A DNA stretch of 64,000 nucleotides, taken from the NCBI RefSeq assembly GCF_027595985.1, contig NC_073307.1, forward strand, positions 36,646,234-36,710,233, given 5' to 3'. This document shows positions 20,523 through 31,672 of this stretch, one piece after another. The stretch comes from Sorex araneus (Eukaryota > Chordata > Mammalia > Eulipotyphla > Soricidae). The position numbers and the translations under genes are program-made. The notes beneath the pieces were generated by a model that was given only the letters and a program-made list of their open reading frames with translations, searched no databases and was not told the origin of the DNA. Numbering within the stretch: position 1 is the first letter of the stretch; each line of letters begins with the position of its first letter.

Positions 20523-20549
20523 ATTTCAATTCTCAGAAAAAAAAATTCT

Positions 20550-20665
20550 GAGGACCAGAGGGACAGTATAGTGGTTGAGACACTTGTCTTGCATAGTGAC
20601 AATCCCAGTTTGATTCCCAGTACTGCATATGGTCTCTCAAACCACCAAAAACCCAGGGAGTTGGC
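20550..20665 (+). mobile_element. Diverged SOR-type SINE, 3' truncated
   Basis: GGACCAGAGGGACAGTATAG head and AGTTTGATTCCCAGTACTGC B-box region are visible. The 3' half is missing. Confidence 0.75.
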
Positions 20666-20805
20666 CAATAACAATTTTTAGTTTTATAAATTCTTATGAT
20701 CTTTGTAAATTATAATTAATGATTATGTATTGGCTAATATAGGTGACAGATGTGTGAGATTAGAAATAAATGTTTGTAAATACATGAAAGCCATTGTGTC
20801 TGCAT

Positions 20806-21037
20806 AGGGCTAGAGCAATAGCATTTGCCTTGCACGTGGCTGGCCCGGGTTCGATTCCTCCGCCCCTCTTGGAGAGCCTGGCAAGCTATGGAGAGTATCT
20901 CGCCTGCATGGCAGAGCCTGGCAAGCTACCCATGGCGTCTTTGATATGCCAAAAACAGTAACAACAAGTCTCACAATGGAGATGTTACTGGTGCCTGCTC
21001 GAGCAAATTGATGAGCAACGGGATGACAGTAACAGTG
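20806..21037 (+). mobile_element. Long-tail SINE variant, full length, with TSD
   Basis: A tRNA-like head (AGGGCTAGAGCAATAGCA, CGGGTTCGATTCC) joined to the alternative tail (GGAGAGCCTGGCAAGCT, TATGCCAAAAACAGTAAC, GATGAGCAACGGGATGACAG). ATTGTGTCTGCAT (20793-20805) and ATTGTGTTTGCAT (21038-21050) are a one-mismatch TSD. Confidence 0.9.
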
Positions 21038-21114
21038 ATTGTGTTTGCATGTACATAATGAGATAAAACACAATTTACATTTCTAATAACATCCTGGAAG
21101 CAGAGGACAAGTCC

Positions 21115-22520
21115 AGATATTTCTTATTCCTTCTTTTTATTTAACTCAAAATGCTAGTAACAAAAACATTTAAAAAAAACATCTCTAACACTTTACTGTT
21201 CATTAGTTCTTGGTTCATGACACATGATTCATTAGTTCTTCTTTCCAATGTCAAGTAACACACATATTCTAAATGGATCTTAGAAAGTTGTAGCAAGTTT
21301 AAAATCTAATTTAGATGCTAATCAAAACTAAGATTCATTTATTAGTTTTGATTCTAAATATTTCCTCCCACAAAAGCTTGTTAAAACAAATAACCATAAA
21401 TAGGATAGCCATTAATTCGTGCTCAATGAAATGTCCAAACACAGCACATACATAGAACTGGGGTCTAAACTTTTATCTTTTACATTAAGAACGTCCATAT
21501 GATGCTTGTAGAGTTATGTCATAAACACATTTCTGTATTACAATATGAGGTCAGTGGAACAGTAAGGAAGTAACAGGAAATCCCGTGGCAACATCCCCTC
21601 ATTCAATGGATGCACTTGACTCAACCCAGACAAGTGTCCATCGGGTGCTCCTGGGCACTGCCAGCTCACATCTGCCTCTTCAAGACCAAGTCTCACAGGG
21701 CGAGGTGTAATTCTAGTGTTTAAAGGTATGTTTTTGCTTCTGCTTTGTATGAAATGACCCCTTAACTGATCCAACAACTTCAGTTGGTCTTCAACTGGCG
21801 ACAGTCACTTCCTCCAACAACAAAAAAAATAACAGCTGGTTGTGGACAGACAGATTTCCCAACATGGCACCATTTGAAATGATCCGCTTCATTTCCTTTT
21901 AATCTTATGTGGTGACATCAGACGTGAACCCTGGGTGATGTGCAACTCCACTGGACATTGATGTTTAAACGCCATGAATTTAAAAAAATGCCTTAATACT
22001 GTCAGTATCACTTAATTTCCAGTTTAAGTCCTTTCCCACATTGAGCTGTGAGTTTCCAGGATACCTTCCTTGGTGCCAGCATTTTCTGGAAACATCCATC
22101 GCTGGCTGAGAAAAAAATCTCACGATGAAAAGTCTAGTGTGTCATAAAATCCGAACAAAAGAGCTACTGACACTGGCCAGTCTCAGTGTCGATTCAGGAG
22201 AGGATTTTTTCAATTAGCAAATGGCACCCGAGACCCAGGAGCTTGCTTCTCTCAGGACCCCCAGGGGGCTTCTCTGGCCTCCCTTTGCTGGGTTTCTAAA
22301 AGGCAGCTACATGCTCTATCTTAAAGGTAACCTCCCCACTACCATTCAGTTTCTATTTTTAAAAGCACCACTCTAATGGGAGCATCCCTGCCCTGAATTT
22401 AGCTGGGACTGAGAGCTTTACCACTAGCTTGTGTCACAGAGTTTAGGTTAATTTGGTAGCTATTGATAGCCTTGCCTACGACTTCTAAGAGTTGCTTTGG
22501 CTTCTGGACACATCAGATTT
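21115..22520 (-). other. SNX24: SNX24 3' untranslated region
   Basis: Repeat-free sequence directly downstream (on -) of the SNX24 stop, ending just after AATAAA on the minus strand at 21136-21141. A second AATAAA at 21338-21343 could give a shorter transcript. The far limit is inferred from the hexamer, and the boundary fits the return of SINEs just below it. Confidence 0.65.
21136..21141 (-). promoter_or_regulatory. SNX24: Candidate SNX24 poly(A) signal AATAAA
   Basis: A canonical hexamer on - at the end of a repeat-free tract, about 1.4 kb beyond the stop. The alternative is AATAAA at 21338-21343. Confidence 0.6.
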
Positions 22521-22588
22521 CTACCTAGGCTGTAGGTGAGGGTAAAATATCCCATGCAGAACTCCTTCAATAACCACGTTGGGAAAAT
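22521..22588 (-). CDS. SNX24: Sorting nexin 24, last coding exon (residues 148-169)
   Basis: SNX24 is a short sorting nexin consisting of a PX (phosphoinositide-binding) domain and a C-terminal tail, acting on endosomal membranes. On the minus strand, the acceptor TTTTGTTTTCCAG is followed by codons for the split Asp, then FPNVVIEGVLHGIFYPHLQP and Arg, then TAG (22521-22523). The C-terminal sequence agrees with the human protein as I remember it. The exon enters in phase 1 and joins the exon at 28481-28545. Confidence 0.96.
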
Positions 22589-23974
22589 CTGGAAAACAAA
22601 AGGAACATAGCTTTTTTAAATGCACATTGAAGGAAAAAAAATATACATATATATCTCAACAGAATTGCACAATATAAAGAAAAGTGTTTTATTGCTTTTC
22701 AGCATCTCCCCAGGTCAGGCTGACTCTTAGCTGGGAATCAACATCCGTGGGTGGGCGGATGTGCTATCCGTCACGCTGGCTGCGTCCAGCCACCAGGACC
22801 GTGCGGCCAGATTTGTAGCTTATTGATTTAAGGGATGTTCTAATGGTGAATGCTGCTGGGCCTCAGTTCTTTTATCTGAATGTTTTCTCACAAGGAAGAT
22901 GGATTACACTGGCGATTCAATTTCTAACAAAATCTCAATACACTTGCAGGAATTCCAAGATTTCTATGGGGAATACTTTGCTGCAGTTTTTCCACTGTGG
23001 TTTACAGCAGCCCGTAGTCCAAGATGTTGTGAGGGGGCTTGTTCTATTGTCCCGGCTTCTGGAGAACAGCGAGATGCGGGGCTGTCTTCCCAACTTAAGA
23101 AGGACGGGGACAAATGCCATCCTGTCAAGCTTGAAAAATCAGTTACATTCTTATAGGAGATACATGAAGGAAATGCAGGGCTATCGGGTCTGCTGGCTCC
23201 CGATAGTGTCCGACTAACCTGAACAGAGGAACTCATCTTTCAAGTGTTCAGGATTTTCATGTGGACACTTCAACTAGAACATCATCAGAATCCAGGTCAG
23301 TGCTAAGCCCATCGCTTTAATACGTGTCGTTCTTGTATAAAACAGTACAGTGGCCTAATACTTGAAGAAGAAAGACTGCTCATGTAGCAATCCAACCTCT
23401 GGAGTGTCTGCTCTGCAAAACCACGCCCATGGGAATACTGGGTGCCATCAGAAAGGGCCGAACACGAGGAGAGGAGCAGCCCAGGACAGGGGCACTATCG
23501 CACACCTGGTCAGAAAGGGCGGGAATTCTGGCTTTGTCTGAAAAGCAGCTCAGAGTCTAGGGAAGGATTTTCAGCAGCGTGAGACAGAAATGAAAACAGG
23601 GCTTTGAAAAGATGACGCTGGCTGTCATTCAGAGAACGAGCGGGAGTGAGTTCAAAGGGATGATGAACAACATGTGCCTAGTGAGGGATTTCATAACTGG
23701 GGCTGCCTGGTAGGGCGTTAGCAAACTCGCTGGATAAAAGAAGGGCTTGGCACATGGCAGGTACCAGCCCCATGAGGTTCCAGGTACTTACTGTCTAGTT
23801 ACTGGGTATGTAAGTAACTGTTCTGGCACACATCATGTGCTTATATGCCAGCCTGGAGACAAGCAAATGAATAAAAAATATGATTTTATAGCAAAAAAAT
23901 ATTTCCATATGTGTATTCAGTTACTTTTGGTGAATGGCACTGGATTTATTTTCTTTCTTTCTTTCTTTTTTTTT

Positions 23975-24125
23975 TTGAGGGGAGGTTGCACCCAGTGGAG
24001 TTCAGGGGCTACTCATGGCTCTGTGCTCAGAAGTGTTCCCTACTGGTACTCAAGGGCACTGGATTAGGGTCAGCGGCATGCATAGCAAGTGGCTTAACCC
24101 TGGTACTATCTCTCTGGCTAGACAC
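23975..24125 (-). mobile_element. Diverged SOR-type SINE
   Basis: GTTGCACCCAGTGGAGTTCAG, GGCTCTGTGCTCAG and GGTACTATCTCTCTGGC are reversed family segments, preceded by a T-run. Confidence 0.72.
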
Positions 24126-24159
24126 TGGATTTCTTGCTGATTCCTCTTTTTTGTTGTTG

Positions 24160-24295
24160 TTTTGGGGCCACACCTGTGTTTAGGGCTTATTCCTGGAGGT
24201 GCTTGGAGAGCCATACGAAGTGCCAGGAATCAAAACCTGGTCAGCCACATTGCAAGGGATATGCCCTGCCCATGGTACTATCTCTCCAGTCCACA
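24160..24295 (-). mobile_element. Diverged SOR-type SINE
   Basis: TTTTGGGGCCACACCTGTG, TTCCTGGAGGTGCTTGG and GGTACTATCTCTCCAGTCC show the reversed family order; same orientation as its neighbour. Confidence 0.72.
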
Positions 24296-26229
24296 TCTTT
24301 CAACATGAATTGATGTAATTTTTTATTAAGCATATCTAGAAGTTTGCAATACTTATAAAAAATACTTATACGCTCAGATATCCTTCAAAAGCAATGACTT
24401 CAATTTTAAATGTATTTCTCCTACACAGAAGTGGTTCTAACACTAATAGCCAGAAGGGAAGCAGTTGATTAAATTGAAGTAAAATGCCCACAAGGGCATC
24501 TGGCACGCACGAGCATCGCTGTCTTTCATCCTGTGCAGCCCGAACATGAAAGTCCATCTGACAAATGACCTCATGCGCAGACTCAGCTTTAATGGAGTCA
24601 GAGAAGTTAGCTCAGAGAAAAAGTACCAAACAGAAAATGACACGAAATACTGTGTCATTCTGTATCACTGTAAGGAACAGATCAAACAGTGGTGTAAGGG
24701 CAAGGGGAAATCAAGCAGAATCTGGGTCTGAGAGTGGCAGGGAGGGGTCCGGGTCTGGTGGTGCTACAGGAATGGAGACGATGCCAGCGTGAGGGTTTGT
24801 GGGCTGTGCAGAGCATGCCAAGGACCCGGGCATACTGTCCACTAAGCGCTGAGCATCTGCTAGATGCTGGAGGCTCACAGGGCAGAAAGAATGGGAACTA
24901 CAAAGGGATTCTGTGAGCATCATTAGAGGGGCAGCAAAAAGCCGGTACCAGTGAAACTATTTTAACCTAGCGTTATTTTAAAAGCTAGTGCCCGACAATG
25001 CAATAGTCTGGTTTAGTCTTTTTTTTTTTCTGTCTACTTTCAGCTCTGGATTCTGACTTCTTTATGTGTACAGCTGAAAACAATGGCCATCGCTGCTCGA
25101 ATGACTGAGAAAATGGCCCAGGGCTGTTTCCTGCTGAGGGCTGAGGAACAAACACGTGAGGGAGGAGAGCCTCACTGCTGTTCCTGCTGGTCTCCAGCTG
25201 TTTCTGAACATTCATTGTCAACCATGAGAGGAAGGGCATAGGGACACTAGGCACGCAGGGAGGACCAGAAAGGAGACCGAGGAGATGAGACACGAGAGCC
25301 CTGAGGGGGGAGGGATGCAGCACCCTGGGGTCCTGGAAGGCCCCTAGAGTGGCAGAAGAGGAGCACAGGAGGGAAACCAACCTAGACAGAGCTAGAAGAC
25401 TTGAAGATGCGGCCCAGAGTTGGGCACCTTGCCAGGCCAAGAGACGCTGCAGGTGAGGGTTGGGGCACAAAGGCAGCATCATACCTCTGCCGTCTACACC
25501 GGGGGCGGGGGGGGGGGGGTCAAGGCCACAGCATGGAAGTGTCCCGAGAAGAGGAGCGGGTCTAGGACTGCCTTCATGGGAGCTGCTGGGGACTGGGGAA
25601 AGGAAATAGAAGGAAAGTGAGACAGCCCACAGGAGGTGTTTGAAGAAGGGTCTAAAGCAGACAGGAGGTCAAGTAGAAGGAGGCCTGACACATGGCATTG
25701 AAGTTTAGCCACAGTGTAGTCGCTGGGGACCTTAGCTAGGGTTGCCCTGAATCCAGAACAATCAAAACCACAGCCCAAGTGAATCTGCTGAGAACGGCGC
25801 TCACTTAATAGCATTCTGTAAGAGGATGCAATCGGAGGTTGCAGTGTGAGACACTCCTCTCCGAGTCTGTGAAGGGTACCACTGAAGGCCGGGGCCTTAG
25901 AGTCACCCCTGTCTGACTCTGCGGGCCACAGCATGTGGGACAGTATCTGCCCGGTCAGCAGCCTCTCAGCAGGAATCTCAACACTGATGAGGCAAAAGAG
26001 CCTGAAAATGTGTTGCAAGGAAAATCCATGTTTAAATGCTATAGACCTACACGATTAGAACACAATACGTCAAGTAAATTTCTCCTTTATGATAAGGGTT
26101 GGTCAGAATGGGTTAAAATAGAAATCACTATCCCTAGTTCCCGTGCTGTCTTCAAACCTGAGACTTCCATTTCCTCTCAAAGAATCCCATTTTTGTAAGT
26201 CGCTTCACCCATGCTGACATTCTACTAGA

Positions 26230-26233
<4 letters not shown>

Positions 26234-26272
<39 letters not shown>

Positions 26273-26302
26273 GTGTGTGTGTGTGTATGTTTGTGTGTGT
26301 GT
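26234..26302. repeat. (CT)n followed by (GT)n
   Basis: About 17 CT units, then an imperfect GT run, adjoining a minus-strand SINE. Confidence 0.95.
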
Positions 26303-26465
26303 GGTGTCTGGGCTATACCCAGTGGTGCTCAGGACATACTTCTGGTTCTGCTCAGAGATCATTCCTGGTGGTTCTCGGGTCATCATATGGGGTTCCAGGG
26401 ATCAAACCCAAGTCTGCCATGTTCAAGGCAAATGTCCTGCTAGCTATACTATGTCTCTAGCCCCA
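26303..26465 (-). mobile_element. Diverged SOR-type SINE
   Basis: GGCTATACCCAGTGGTGCTC, CATATGGGGTTCCAGGGATC and ACTATGTCTCTAGCCCC on + are the reversed family. Confidence 0.8.
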
Positions 26466-26844
26466 AAGGACACCTTTGTCTAGAGCCAGATATTGGCCCT
26501 TCAGCTCTTTCCTCCTGTTCCTCATCAAACCAAGTGGCCAGAGCATGTTCCAGAAGGCTGAGAGGACAGGACTGGATGGTTCTCCAGTACCTCCCATCTT
26601 CCTCTGAGCTTTGTGATGATTCTAGAACACAAGGGTCATCCTTTTCTGGGCATTTCCACAGAGTTTCAGTCCAATGTATGAATTATCTCAGCACAAATAA
26701 AGCCTGGAAAAAGTACGTGTGGAGTCATTTCTAAAAGATTATCTTATAAACTACAAACCATGTGGACTAGGTGGTAATATGTTGGCTAAATACAACATTT
26801 TTTTCGGGTTGGAAGATGCGAGCTGAAAGTAGACTACAGATCGA

Positions 26845-27110
26845 ACATGATGGCCACTCAATACCTCTATTGCAAACTACAACACGCAAAAAGAGAACAA
26901 AGGGGAATGCCCTGCCACAGAGGCAGGGTGGGTGGTGGGGGATGGGGCGGGGGTGGTGAGAGGGATACTGGGATCATTGGTGGAGGTGAATGGGCACTGG
27001 TGGAGGGACGGGTAAACAATCACTGTATGAGTAAAATGCAAACACAAAAGTTCAGAAGTTTGTAACTAAAATTCACAATAATTCTCTAATAAAAAATTTT
27101 AAAAAAATAC
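26845..27110 (+). mobile_element. L1 3'UTR fragment, + strand
   Basis: A G-rich tract (26925-26960) is followed by GGGATCATTGGTGGAGGTGA, CACTGGTGGAGGGACGGGTA and a terminal TTCTCTAATAAAAAATTT. This matches the structure of the L1 3' end at 19990-20300. Confidence 0.75.
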
Positions 27111-27734
27111 AACATTTTGTCCATAGAGTATCTACAATAGTAACAGGCATATCTGTTTAATGTGGGAAGCAAACACTAAAGAAAGGTAATTATTCCTCAG
27201 AGTTTTCCAGGAAAACTAAAGCAAGACCGTATTTCTTATGACTGATGGAGGTGCTAAGAATGGTCCCTCACAGAGCAGGTGTCTAGCACACCGTCCCTCC
27301 GACTCCAACAGTTCACCGAGTTATCGGACCATGTGTGTGCTGGCCACAGGAGACATCCCCTTTCTCCTGCCGACTGTCAGAGCATAGAAACAGTTTCAAC
27401 CCGCCATTGATCTATAGCTGCTATGCTACATGGTCAAAGAAACAGGCTGACTGTTTGCTATAGGTAAAGAGCACAGAAGGAAACACTATACAAAAGGGGT
27501 CCTATGAGCTGGGTGAGGCTGAGAAAGTCAGGGACCTTCCCGAAGCCCATCAGACAATCATGAGACTTAATCTGCCCATTTCCGATGAGTATGAAGGAAA
27601 TCAAATGAGAAGGCGTCTGACACTGTGGCTGTAAAGGGGGACTGAACGGAACATACATGAAGGCCAGGAAATGTGAATTTCATGGCACAAGAAAGGATTT
27701 GGTATAAAATACGAATCACATTTGTCATTTGTTT

Positions 27735-27900
27735 GTTTTCTGGGTACACCCAGTGGTGCTCAGGGGCTATTCTGGATTTGGTGTTTGTGGGTCAGGGCCC
27801 AGAAACTGCGTGGCGCCAGGGATTGGTTCCGGGTGTGTGGTGAGCAAAGCACGCATGCTCACACTAGTCCTTCACGCTACCTCTATGGTCCTGGCATTTA
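27735..27900 (-). mobile_element. Diverged SOR-type SINE
   Basis: GGGTACACCCAGTGGTGCTC, GGGGCTATTCTGG and CGCCAGGGATTGGTTCCGGG show the reversed family. Confidence 0.7.
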
Positions 27901-28480
27901 TACTGAAATTAATTACACCAACTTCGGAGGTCTTGGGGGAAAGTACATGGGAAGTAGGGGGTGATATTCAGTGCTAGGGAAAAAAAGAAAAGTATCCCTG
28001 GTAGAATGTCAGTGTGGATGAAATGAGTCATAAAAAAAGGGGATTCTTGGTTGGGTGTGCAGCCACCTTCATGTGAATGGGGACACACATGTCATGTACC
28101 TCCCCTGCAATTTTTAATGTTAAGGAGAATTAAAAAACAAACCAACAAACAAAGGCCTCAGATCCAAACCCTATTAACACAGAAAAATACATGGAGGGCA
28201 AAATAAAAGCGCCCCCAGAAAGTGAAGATAACAAATTACTTTCCCTCCTAATCCTCCAATTCAAAAGAGCCTGGTCACAGAGAAAGAAAAATTACATTTC
28301 CTCCTCAAAGGGCTGCCCCAATTAAAATTCTAAATGTCTCTCACACCAAGAGCATGGTTTATTGGCAGATTATTAAGCCCTGGACCAATGTCACTCTGTT
28401 AGACCTGTATTAAAAACGTGGCTTCCGTGGCGCAGGGTCAGATCAGTAAAGAGCTGTTAGCAGATGACAGCTTTGATTAC
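27901..28480. other. Repeat-free sequence flanking an SNX24 exon
   Basis: No recognised repeat. The 120 bases next to the exon at 28481 are AT-balanced and unique-looking and may include conserved intronic sequence. Confidence 0.4.
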
Positions 28481-28545
28481 CGCGGGCTGCAGGCAAGACG
28501 TATGGGTCCCTGAGGAACAGCAGCACCGGCTGGTGGGACAGTTTG
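28481..28545 (-). CDS. SNX24: Sorting nexin 24, penultimate coding exon (residues 127-147)
   Basis: On -, acceptor CTTTCCAG, then C completing the split Ser codon, KLSHQPVLLFLRDPYVLPAA, Arg, and G of the next Asp codon, then donor GTAATC. It is part of the C-terminal tail beyond the PX domain. The residue before the split Asp is Arg (CGC), where I remember Ser in human. Length 65 bp, frame consistent with both neighbours. Confidence 0.95.
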
Positions 28546-28794
28546 CTGGAAAGGTCAAGAACAAGCATGTCAGCATCAGGGGACGACGGTAAACAGAAAA
28601 CACTACAAACTAGCTTTGAGGGGATCAGACTGCGGTGTGGGGACGGCGCGGGGCCTTCGGTCTCCCTGTGGGGTGAGGAAGAGCAAAGGGAGCTGGGGAA
28701 CCAGCTCTGCAGAGCTCCTCAGCCCGACACCCTTGGAATTAGAGGCTGAATGACCAGCTCCACAACAAATCATTACTGAAAAGTGCTCTGAGTT

Positions 28795-29115
28795 TGGTTT
28801 TGGTCACCCCGGTTGTGCTCAGGGGTGCTTTCCAACGGTGTTCAGGGGACTGTAGGTGGTACTGGGGATCAAGCCACAGCTTGGGGTTGGCTGCAGGCAA
28901 GGCAAGCACCTTTTTTATTTTTTGCTTTTTGGGTCACATCTGGTGATGCACAGGGGTTACACCTGGCTCTGCACTCAGGAATTACCCTCTGGTGGTGCTC
29001 AGGGGACCATACGGGATGTCGGGAATCAAATCCGGGTCGGCCACGTGCAAGGCAAACACCCTACCTGCTGTGCTATCGCTCCAGCCACAAGGCAAGCACC
29101 TTAATTCCTGCTCTC
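28795..29115 (-). mobile_element. Older SOR-type SINE interrupted by a younger one
   Basis: The outer copy is visible at 28795-28897 (TTTTGGTCACCCCGGTTGTG, GGTACTGGGGATCAAGCC) and is broken by the insertion at 28913-29087. It is clearly more diverged than the insert. Confidence 0.7.
28913..29087 (-). mobile_element. SOR-type SINE nested in another SINE, with TSD
   Basis: Reversed full element ending GCTATCGCTCCAGCC. CAAGGCAAGCACCTT at 28898-28912 and 29088-29102 is a perfect 15-bp TSD lying within the older SINE. Confidence 0.93.
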
Positions 29116-29177
29116 TGTCTCTCACCTATGCTTTAGTTTTATTTCTTAAAAGCTGGTAGTATGACTATTTACAAAAT

Positions 29178-29305
29178 GGTAAATTTTGGGGCTGGTGTTT
29201 GAACCACAACCAGCTTGGGGATTTTTCCAACAGTGCCAGAGACTGAACCCTGCCCTCCTGCTTGCAAAGCATGCACTCAGCCCATCGAGCTATTTCTAGA
29301 CATGT
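29178..29305 (-). mobile_element. Diverged SINE fragment
   Basis: GCCAGAGACTGAACCCTGCC and GCAAAGCATGCACTCAGCCC resemble the reversed B-box region and head. The 3' half is replaced or lost. Confidence 0.5.
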
Positions 29306-29429
29306 AGAAAAGCAACAAAGGGTTCTTATTCCTTCACATGCGTACAAGTAAATGTAACTGGTGAACTCGGGTCCTGTTGACAACTTATACACTTTCAAAC
29401 AAAGGCTTAAGACATTAAAAAAGAACAAT

Positions 29430-29810
29430 TTTAGTCACCGTGATTGACAATGCTGTTAATGGCAGGGTTTCCTGTATTACAACTCATGAACCCCATACCC
29501 TTGCCCACCATCTCAGGGTGCCCCCCCAAAAAAAACACTCTCCTCTCCTCATTTCCCCACCACAGCCAGTGCAGTTCTGTAGAGCAGTTCTCAGGTTTCT
29601 GTTGCATTGGGCCACTTGTTATTTCCTTACTATGCTTTTTCATACTTTGTATCCCACATGTGTGAGAGCTCATTCTAGATCTTTTTCTCTCCTGGTTGAC
29701 TCCACTTGGCATGATGGCATTCAGTTCCTACCATGCAGTGGCAAAGTGCATGACTGTGCCTTTTCTTTGAGGAGAGCAGTATTCTACTGGATGTACGTGT
29801 GCCACTGTTT
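29430..29810 (-). mobile_element. Old L1-like 3' fragment, minus strand
   Basis: It begins CACCGTGATTGACAATGCTG on +, similar to the reversed L1 3' ends at 34805 and 46890, and continues with reversed ORF2-like sequence (GACTCCACTTGGCATGATGG, AGCAGTATTCTACTGGATG). Highly diverged. Confidence 0.6.
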
Positions 29811-29936
29811 CTCTTCCGAACTAAACTAAGGCTCTGAAGAAACCCATGGCTGCGGCCTGGACCCTGGCCACTCAGTGCTCCACCCAGCCCCAGCCCTGGT
29901 CCGTGTGGCTACTGATGGGTGAGTACCTGCACTTAC

Positions 29937-29969
29937 CTTGACTCTTCAGATTCCATCTCATCAAAAGAT
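29937..29969 (-). CDS. SNX24: Sorting nexin 24, 33-bp microexon (residues 116-125 plus split codons)
   Basis: On -, acceptor CATTTTAG, then A completing a Gly codon, SFDEMESEES, AG of the next Ser codon, then consensus donor GTAAGT. This acidic, Ser-rich stretch links the PX domain to the C-terminal tail. Met replaces the Thr I remember in human (FDETES). The length is a multiple of three and both borders are phase 2, so skipping would delete 11 residues without a frameshift. Confidence 0.95.
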
Positions 29970-31129
29970 CTAAAATGTTTTTAATTTAAGAAAGAAAGAA
30001 TAAAATTCACATTAGTTGTATTAAAGGTTTATACAACAAAATAAGAAACAACTGGTATTCTTAGATGTGTGACTGGGGAGCTCTGAGGAAGAGAGACTGA
30101 GATGCTCTCACAGGCCCACAGCATGGCTGGTGCCTCAGCTGAAGGAATCTTGAATTTATCCCCCTACCAAGAAAAATGGGAATTATTGCTCCACTTTCCC
30201 ATCTCCCTAGTGGTAGAGCTCATGCTGTACTTGTAGAAGGCCCGGGGCCCAATGGCTGGCATTACAAAAGCAAAACAACAACAAAACAACTCTAAAGTCT
30301 ACTTTGGGGCTTACATAATAAAGAAGGTTTTCAACTTGTGGATGAAGTGATATGTCTGGATCCTCAGCAGACAGGTCTGAGGCCTGCCCCTGAGTCCCCG
30401 AAGGTGAGGTGGCGGGGGTGGGCGGGGGAAGGGAGCCTCCCCTGGAAAGTCTGGGCTTCTGCTGCCTACGACATGAGCTACCCAGAGAAAGGCACTTAAT
30501 TCCCAGGTCTGTTTGCTACAGAATCAAATCTCTCAGGTCACGGATAGCTTTTATTTTAAAATGTTTAAAAACATTTTATTTTTCATACTAATTTTTAATT
30601 TTATTGAATCACCGTGACATAAAGCATTACAAAGCTGTTCATGACTGGGTTTCAGTCATACAGTGTTCCAACACCCATCCTTCCACCCGTGTAATTTCCC
30701 ACCACCAATGTCCCCAGGTCCTCCCCGATCTCCACAAACCACCCCCCACCCCAGCCTGCCTCCACTTATAGCTATTAAATAATACATGTGTCCAGGGAGG
30801 ATGATTCTGCATAAATATTCAAAAATAAATTTTTTTATAAAATATTAGTTTATTAATTTCCATCCCCTGACATCACACATGTGATGGTGTAATTTTCCTT
30901 AAGTGGAAATATGAGGTACTATGTGTTGGTCACTTACTTGGCTGCAATCTGAAGAGGACTTAAAAGGAATTCCTTTGGTTACAGGCAGGGGGCAACCAAG
31001 GGCTGTCCCCTGACGAAAGAATGGGCGTGGCCATGCTGGCCCTTCCTGTAACATCACTCTGGCTTATGAGTCAAAAAACCGATGGAAGAGTAATATGAAA
31101 TACATGCCCAATCCATAAAAAATTCTTAC
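29970..31129 (-). other. SNX24: SNX24 intron
   Basis: A 1160-bp intron. It contains a reversed L1 3' end (30585-30790); the rest is unremarkable. Confidence 0.88.
30585..30790 (-). mobile_element. L1 3' end, minus strand
   Basis: TTAATTTTATTGAATCACCG, CATACAGTGTTCCAACACCC and CCCACCACCAATGTCC match the reversed 3' ends at 13200 and 16440. Confidence 0.8.
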
Positions 31130-31224
31130 CCACAACTCTCTGCCTTTGGGAGAGAGGGCAAGTGTCGTACATTTAGGAAATCAAGAAACAGCTTTGGAAG
31201 TTCCTCATTTTCTAAAATGACAGC
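31130..31224 (-). CDS. SNX24: Sorting nexin 24, end of PX domain (residues 84-114 plus split Gly)
   Basis: On -, acceptor CTTTCCCAG, then AVILENEELPKLFLDFLNV, RHLPSLPKAESC and GG of a Gly codon, then donor GTAAGA. This is the last helix of the PX domain and the start of the tail, in phase 0 at the 5' side. The sequence agrees with the human protein as I remember it. The upstream exon encoding up to ...ETYLQ (residue 83) is not seen in the window. Confidence 0.97.
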
Positions 31225-31672
31225 CTGGGAAAGGAAAAAAAACAGAATTGAACTAGTGTGGTACACTTGGCAATCCATCAAACAAACAATTTCAAAAAGT
31301 CATAAGCATCCATCAAAGCTCTCACCAGTTTCATTCCTCACATGAGCATGAGGAATGGTCCCCACTTCATTCACTAAGAACTGACGTTGCGTCAATGTCC
31401 AATTGTACCTGTTCTCATATCCAGCCAGCCAGAGCAAGCGCTACTATAGTGTACAAGATGGTATGGAGCAGAGAACGCAAGGGTACCTGCTTTCATGGAG
31501 AGTCTAACACCGATCAATGCTTGAAAATCCTGGGAACCCCCACAGCACTGCTCAGGAATATACCTCAAAATGTCCTTGCTGAATAATAAAGTGGTCTAGT
31601 ACTACATGTGTATGCCCATTTATCTGCACACAAGACCACTACTGTTTAGGAAATATTATAAATGACTTTTCT

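Larger units (their letters stand above)
22589..28480 (-). other. SNX24: SNX24 last intron
   Basis: About 5.9 kb between the last two coding exons. It holds minus-strand SINEs, (CT)n(GT)n at 26234-26302 and an L1 3' end at 26845-27110. 22600-23960 and 24300-26230 have no recognised repeat. ORFs on both strands there (e.g. 22843-23217, 24985-25482, 25494-26018) have no recognisable domain. Confidence 0.85.
28546..29936 (-). other. SNX24: SNX24 intron
   Basis: A 1.4-kb intron with nested SINEs (28795-29115), another SINE fragment and part of an old L1. Confidence 0.88.

Noticed and set aside
22843..23217. 124-codon + ORF opposite SNX24
   Set aside because: No recognised family and no splice or start context; the minus-strand frames here also fail to extend the SNX24 exon.
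24985..25482. 165-codon ORF on -
   Set aside because: Leu/Ser/Pro-rich without a domain, read through G/A-rich intronic sequence; judged to be chance.
25494..26018. 174-codon ORF on - in the SNX24 last intron
   Set aside because: Low-complexity Pro-rich end from a G-run, no recognisable domain, no splice context. Long chance ORFs are expected in 64 kb.
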